Shown piece after piece: positions 1 through 5,078 of a stretch of DNA of 5,078 nt. Below the pieces are notes generated by a model, which saw only the letters and a program-made list of their open reading frames with translations, did no database searches and was not told the DNA's origin. The DNA comes from Rhodanobacter sp. (GTDB taxonomy: Bacteria; Pseudomonadota; Gammaproteobacteria; Xanthomonadales; Rhodanobacteraceae), in the NCBI GenBank assembly GCA_026193555.1, contig JAPHUU010000036.1:1-5078 (forward strand). Direction: 5' to 3'. How positions within the stretch are numbered: the stretch's first letter is position 1; each line of letters begins with the position of its first letter. The position numbers were made by a program, and so were the translations under genes.

Positions 1-1424
<1,424 letters not shown>

Positions 1425-1447
1425 TAAAGAGGTTGGGTGTGACATCG

Positions 1448-1474
1448 AAAAGCCCCGCATCGCGGGGCTTTTTT
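1448..1474 (+). terminator. Intrinsic terminator of purA
   Basis: A perfect 7-bp GC stem (GCCCCGC, 1452-1458, with GCGGGGC, 1462-1468) encloses a 3-base loop and ends in six T (1469-1474). The stem can extend by A-T pairs from AAAA at 1448-1451. It begins 23 bases after the purA stop. Because A precedes and T follows the stem, it may also stop transcripts of the converging DUF302 gene arriving on the minus strand. Confidence 0.93.
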
Positions 1475-1554
1475 GTCCCGCAGGCCGCGTCCATCGATTC
1501 CCTCTCGACACCCGCAGGCAATCCTCTTTTCGGGATGAGTGGGCAGGTGTGAGC

Positions 1555-1567
1555 GGCCGGCCCTCAA
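1555..1567. repeat. Conserved flank of the DUF302 duplication, copy 1 side
   Basis: The 13-mer GGCCGGCCCTCAA occurs here and again at 2947-2959. In both places it lies exactly nine bases beyond the DUF302 stop codon. This shows that the duplicated unit includes about 20 bases of downstream flank and was not a coding-only transfer. It contains the 8-base palindrome GGCCGGCC. No T tract follows, so it is not an intrinsic terminator. Confidence 0.7.
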
Positions 1568-1576
1568 CCCCTCATC

Positions 1577-1960
1577 TCACGCTGCCGAATCGATGATCTG
1601 CTGCAGCGTCCGCTCCACCTCCCGCGCCGCCTCGGCAATCCGCTCATCATCGGAGATCAGCGCGAGCTGCACCGTCGGTGGCACCATGCCGATATACGTC
1701 TTGCCATGATCCTCGTAGATCGAGATGCGGCAGGGCAGTGCCATGTTCAGCGTCATGTCCATGCCCAGCACCTCGGCTGCCTGCCGCGGGTTGCACACCT
1801 CCAGTACCAGGCACTCGTTCGGCAGCTCAAAGCCCTTGTCGGCCAGGATCTTGCGCAAGTCGTAGTAATGCAGCATGCCAAAGCCGTGTCCCTTCACCGA
1901 GGCCTGTACGTCCCCGAAGGCTTGGTCGATCGATTTCGATGTCTGTTTCTTGTACAGCAT
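1577..1960 (-). CDS. DUF302 family protein, first copy
   Basis: This is a 127-residue soluble protein with no signal peptide or membrane segment. It belongs to DUF302, a widespread bacterial family without an established biochemical function. The family signatures are present: CNP at 56-58 followed by A61, A62 and L65, then LPC at 75-77 leading into ISIYED. A third cysteine is at 50 (NECLVLEVCNP). The ATG at 1960 has a GGAG ribosome site (1967-1970) six bases upstream, which supports this start. It converges on purA, with the purA terminator between the two genes. It shares about 84% of residues with a second copy about 1.4 kb away on the same strand. No neighbour reveals its role. Family assignment rests on the motifs and overall pattern. 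A function such as sulfur or metal handling through the cysteines would be speculation. Confidence 0.88.
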   Translation of the reverse strand: MLYKKQTSKSIDQAFGDVQASVKGHGFGMLHYYDLRKILADKGFELPNECLVLEVCNPRQAAEVLGMDMTLNMALPCRISIYEDHGKTYIGMVPPTVQLALISDDERIAEAAREVERTLQQIIDSAA

Positions 1961-2000
1961 GGTGCTCTCCGTTTGGCTTGGCCTGATTGGGCAATGCTAC

Positions 2001-2012
2001 TGCGCAATGCGC
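2001..2012. promoter_or_regulatory. Palindromic 12-mer upstream of DUF302 copy 1
   Basis: TGCGCAATGCGC reads as two self-complementary TGCGCA half-sites around a central A, with one mismatch at the outer base. It lies 40 bases upstream of the DUF302 start, where a promoter or operator would be expected. The identical word recurs upstream of the second copy. An operator role is inferred only from position, symmetry and recurrence. Confidence 0.3.
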
Positions 2013-2411
2013 GCGTTCGGTGTGCGGGGTATTCCTTCCTCTCGCATGCCACGCGGCGCAGATCACCATGAGCAGAGGACGGGCTTGCGGGTAGGTGAAC
2101 CTTCCATCCATCACATCGAAAACATGTGTGGTGGAATGGTAGTGCTGATAGTCGTACATGTCAGTGCGCCGCAAAGACGCAGGCAACCGTATCGCGGTCT
2201 GCATGGCGGGCACGCTCGATAGATCAGTGCGGAAGGCCGCGGACGGTTGGGAGCCAGCCATTGCGGTCGAGAAGACAGCTGCGGGGTGCCATCGCAGGGC
2301 TCCGGCCCAGGTCGTCGGGGGCGTTCTCGGGGATCGTGCGGCAGGTGGCAAATCGTTGTCACAGCGCCAGCTGTCGACGGGCGGTGAACAGCGTCGGTGC
2401 GGCGGATGGGA

Positions 2412-2429
2412 ACGATGCGTCCACATCGT
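2412..2429. repeat. Inverted repeat upstream of the small gene
   Basis: ACGATG (2412-2417) and CATCGT (2424-2429) are exact reverse complements separated by six bases. They lie about 60 bases before the start codon at 2491. The arrangement resembles a dimeric operator half-site pair, but a six-base match of this kind can arise by chance. Confidence 0.25.
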
Positions 2430-2478
2430 GCCAACATTTTGAAGCGGACAATCCATGCGTTCGATGCTCCGCCAGTGC

Positions 2479-2484
2479 AGGAGG
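2479..2484 (+). promoter_or_regulatory. Consensus ribosome binding site (AGGAGG)
   Basis: A perfect AGGAGG lies six bases before the ATG at 2491. It decides the start of the small gene in favour of 2491 over the in-frame ATGs at 2455 and 2464, which would lie before the site. It is the strongest ribosome site in the window and suggests efficient translation. Confidence 0.85.
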
Positions 2485-2490
2485 AAACCC

Positions 2491-2886
2491 ATGGCCAACA
2501 TCAACCAGAAGGACACCCCCAACAAGGACTCGCCGGGTGCCATCGATGAACGCGCCGAGCAGCTTCGGCGCAAGGCGGAACGTGAGGTGCAGCAGGCAGC
2601 CAAGCCGGAAGGTGGCGCGGGTGGCCGCAGCGGAACCGGGCAGGCGCAGCCCCATCATGGTTTCGACGACACCTCGGGTGAGAAGGCCAAGGGTGAGCCG
2701 GTGGACAAGGACGCCATCCTGCCGGAGCCGGATAGCGGCCCGAGCTACCAGAGCGGAGGCAGCGGACTGGACCTGGAACAGGAAGTGGAAGAGCGCAAGC
2801 AGCGCGAGAGCGGCGTAGGCAAGACCTTTGAGCATGGGCCGGGGATGGACCCGCTGCCGGGTGCGCCGTCCAGGGGCAGCAGCTAG
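2491..2886 (+). CDS. Small hydrophilic, charged protein of unknown function
   Basis: I do not recognise this 131-residue protein. It is very hydrophilic, with about 24 acidic and 18 basic residues, many Gly, Pro, Ser and Gln, no Cys or Trp, two Phe (58, 113) and one Tyr (86). No signal peptide or membrane segment is visible. Residues 17-37 (IDERAEQLRRKAEREVQQA region) should form an amphipathic charged helix, and 94-107 (LDLEQEVEERKQRE region) a second. The segments between are Gly/Pro-rich and probably disordered. The composition recalls small stress-related hydrophilic proteins, but that is an analogy and not homology. The start is fixed by the AGGAGG at 2479-2484. The gene stands alone, diverging from DUF302 copy 1 and converging on copy 2 with an 82-base gap. 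The ribosome site and biased composition make it very likely real. The long hydrophobic frame on the opposite strand is its shadow. Confidence 0.8.
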   Translation: MANINQKDTPNKDSPGAIDERAEQLRRKAEREVQQAAKPEGGAGGRSGTGQAQPHHGFDDTSGEKAKGEPVDKDAILPEPDSGPSYQSGGSGLDLEQEVEERKQRESGVGKTFEHGPGMDPLPGAPSRGSS

Positions 2887-2946
2887 CCGCCTCATCGAGG
2901 AGCGAGGCATGGTCGACGCTGGCGCCCGCCGGTGCTGCAGCGGGGT

Positions 2947-2959
2947 GGCCGGCCCTCAA
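2947..2959. repeat. Conserved flank of the DUF302 duplication, copy 2 side
   Basis: This is the second occurrence of GGCCGGCCCTCAA, at the same nine-base offset from the stop codon of DUF302 copy 2. It sits in the 82-base gap between the converging small gene and copy 2. Outside this word the two flanks soon become dissimilar. Confidence 0.7.
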
Positions 2960-2968
2960 TGCGTCACT

Positions 2969-3301
2969 TCAAATTGCCGAATCGATAACCTGCTCCAGCG
3001 TCCGCTCCACCTCCCGCGCTACATCGGCAATCCGCTCATCATCCGAGATCAGCGCGAGCTGGATGGTCGGTGGCACCATGCCGATATAGGTCTTGCCGTG
3101 ATCCTCGTAGATCGAGAGGCGGCAGGGCAGCGCCATGTTCAGCGACATGTCCGTGCCCAGCACCTCGGCTGCCTGTCTCGGGTTGCACACCTCCAGCACC
3201 AGACACTCGTTCGGCAGCTCAAAGCCCTTGTCGGCCAGCGTCTTGCGGAAATCGTGGTAGTGCAGCATGCCGAAGCCGCCCGCCTTCAACGCCGCCTGCA
3301 C
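2969..3301 (-). CDS. DUF302 family protein, second copy with its ancestral start codon lost
   Basis: This is a paralogue of the DUF302 gene at 1577-1960. The family motifs CNP and LPC and all three cysteines are kept, and the stop codon is at the same place. Homology continues codon for codon up to 3349 (LYKKQT-like N-terminus). The expected ATG there reads ATAG because of one extra base (T at 3351 on the plus strand), and the frame upstream meets a TAG. The first in-frame start after the lesion is GTG at 3301. It would give a 110-residue product lacking about 17 N-terminal residues, and its only ribosome-like sequence (GAGG) is two bases away, too close. Either the gene is a recent pseudogene, or it is translated in shortened form, or the base is an assembly error. 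The body shows no internal stop and mostly conservative changes, so inactivation, if real, is recent. It lies downstream of gcvP on the same strand but behind the gcvP terminator. Confidence 0.7.
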   Translation of the reverse strand: MQAALKAGGFGMLHYHDFRKTLADKGFELPNECLVLEVCNPRQAAEVLGTDMSLNMALPCRLSIYEDHGKTYIGMVPPTIQLALISDDERIADVAREVERTLEQVIDSAI

Positions 3302-3349
3302 ATCCTCGAACGCGCGGTCGACGGATTTCGTGGTCTGTTTCTTGTAGAG

Positions 3350-3365
3350 CTATGGTCGGTCTCCC
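3350..3365 (-). promoter_or_regulatory. Orphaned ribosome site and broken start of DUF302 copy 2
   Basis: Read on the minus strand, a GGAG ribosome site (3361-3364) is followed seven bases later by ATAG, where copy 1 has ATG. The site therefore still sits at the right distance for the lost start codon, which is why I place the ancestral start at about 3353. Translation from ATA here would run in the wrong frame. Confidence 0.7.
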
Positions 3366-3447
3366 GCAGGCGTCGCTGGGTCTGGCGAGCGTAACGGGGG
3401 TGGCGCATGCGGTTTGTGTACGGGTGCCGTGGTCATTCGCGCCATCG

Positions 3448-3460
3448 TGCGCAATGCGCA
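3448..3460. promoter_or_regulatory. Palindromic 13-mer upstream of DUF302 copy 2
   Basis: TGCGCA-A-TGCGCA is a perfect inverted repeat around one central A. Its first 12 bases are identical to those at 2001-2012 upstream of copy 1. It lies 94 bases upstream of the broken start, against 40 bases for copy 1, so the spacing is not conserved. A role as a shared operator is inferred. Confidence 0.3.
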
Positions 3461-3509
3461 TGGAAGCTTCACACCATGCCGGCATGCAGCCATCAGGAAT
3501 CTCGATAGC

Positions 3510-3665
3510 TCAGCGGCGGGTATAGCGCGCAGCTTCCTCGTTCAGCTGGCGGGCTGCATTGATGCCAGGCCGCGGGTGCAGTCGGTCGGCGAATTCGGTT
3601 TCGGAGAGACTGCCTTTGGCGAGGGAGAGCCTGTTGACGTACGTGTCTTCATCGCTGGCGTCGCC
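3510..3665 (-). pseudogene. Possible gene remnant without a start codon
   Basis: A minus-strand frame reads about 47 residues of balanced, protein-like composition, starting DEDTYVNRLSLAKGSLSETEF and ending in a TGA at 3510-3512. No ATG, GTG or TTG lies in frame at a plausible place. Upstream, the frame runs back through the gcvP terminator and into the gcvP shadow. The RLSLAKGSLSETEFADRL stretch loosely resembles the short helical pattern of SHOCT-type tails (L..G.lte.EF), but the match is weak. It may be the tail of a gene whose front was deleted when this interval was rearranged, or chance open sequence in GC-rich DNA. Confidence 0.22.
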
Positions 3666-3683
3666 GGGCCTGCGCCGGAAACG

Positions 3684-3709
3684 AAAAGGCCCCGCCGGGC
3701 GGGGCCTTT
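3684..3709 (-). terminator. Intrinsic terminator of gcvP
   Basis: Read on the minus strand, AAAGGCCCCGC (3699-3709) pairs with GCGGGGCCTTT (3685-3695) around a 3-base loop, and the T tract ends at 3684. The stem can add C-G pairs outside. It starts 24 bases after the gcvP stop codon, which marks the end of that transcription unit and separates it from the DUF302 copy beyond. Confidence 0.9.
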
Positions 3710-3733
3710 CGATGCTGCCGTGGCGCGTGGATA

Positions 3734-5078
<1,345 letters not shown>

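Larger units (their letters stand above)
1961..2490. other. 530-bp intergenic region between divergent genes
   Basis: This gap separates the minus-strand DUF302 gene from the plus-strand small gene, so it should hold promoters for both. Visible items are the DUF302 ribosome site (1965-1970), a near-perfect palindrome TGCGCA-A-TGCGC at 2001-2012, an inverted repeat ACGATG-N6-CATCGT at 2412-2429, and the AGGAGG of the small gene at 2479-2484. A minus-strand open frame from an ATG at 2159 runs 111 codons into the DUF302 gene out of frame. It has no ribosome site and I do not call it a gene. No clear sigma-70 promoter could be picked out by eye. Confidence 0.5.
3354..3733. other. 380-bp region between gcvP and DUF302 copy 2
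   Basis: This gap contains the gcvP terminator (3685-3709), a startless open frame on the minus strand (3510-3665), a palindromic word TGCGCA-A-TGCGCA (3448-3460) and a 12-base perfect palindrome CATGCCGGCATG (3475-3486). I see no complete gene in it. A promoter for DUF302 copy 2 should lie within about 3370-3500, but no clear -35/-10 pair stands out. Confidence 0.5.

Noticed and set aside
1827..2603. 258-codon minus-strand frame spanning the intergenic gap and the front of DUF302 copy 1
   Set aside because: It overlaps two better supported genes out of frame, has mixed shadow-like composition and no ribosome site. Only its 2159 start was kept as a weak observation.
2359..2910. Minus-strand frame with a hydrophobic, membrane-like stretch (183 codons)
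   Set aside because: It is the complement of the well-supported small gene at 2491-2886, whose charged codons read as Leu/Ala/Phe on the other strand; it has no ribosome site.
1477..3371. CCCGCAGGC word at 1477-1485, 1511-1519 and 3363-3371
   Set aside because: Nine-base GC-rich words recur by chance at this base composition, and the three sites share no consistent position or flanks.
3499..3540. tRNA-like string (ATAGCTCAG followed by GGCGGGTATAGC)
   Set aside because: It resembles a D-arm, but no acceptor stem pairs around it, and no anticodon arm or T-arm (GTTCGAATC-type) follows at the needed distance.

Overview
The window is high-GC DNA of a gammaproteobacterial kind. The 430-residue PurA and the GcvP C-terminus fit the family Xanthomonadaceae best, and Stenotrophomonas is my first guess. 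That assignment comes from remembered protein character, not from a search. There are no rRNA or tRNA genes, no CRISPR array, no insertion sequence and no phage gene.

Layout. Bases 1-131 are the leader of purA. The purA gene (+, 132-1424) is complete and ends in tandem stops followed by a strong intrinsic terminator. At the right edge the C-terminal half of gcvP (-, 3734 to beyond 5078) runs off the window and is followed by its own intrinsic terminator. Both are housekeeping genes: the first committed step of AMP synthesis, and the glycine decarboxylase P-protein.

The 2.3 kb between them is an accessory pocket. It holds two DUF302-family genes on the minus strand (1577-1960, and about 2969-3353) and, between them, a small plus-strand gene for an unrecognised, highly charged, probably disordered protein (2491-2886). 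The DUF302 copies are about 84% identical in protein and about 88% in DNA by my hand count. Their similarity continues past the stop codons, so they are a duplication within the locus. The second copy has an intact body, but one extra base has destroyed its ancestral ATG. A 12-base palindromic word occurs upstream of both copies.

The DUF302 genes and the small gene have no demonstrable functional link to purA or gcvP. A 530-bp gap (1961-2490) and a 380-bp gap (3354-3733) hold mostly regulatory-looking or decayed sequence, including an open frame of about 47 codons with no start codon just downstream of gcvP. I do not see a convincing new multi-gene system. The duplicated DUF302 pair with its broken start and the unknown small protein deserve a second look.
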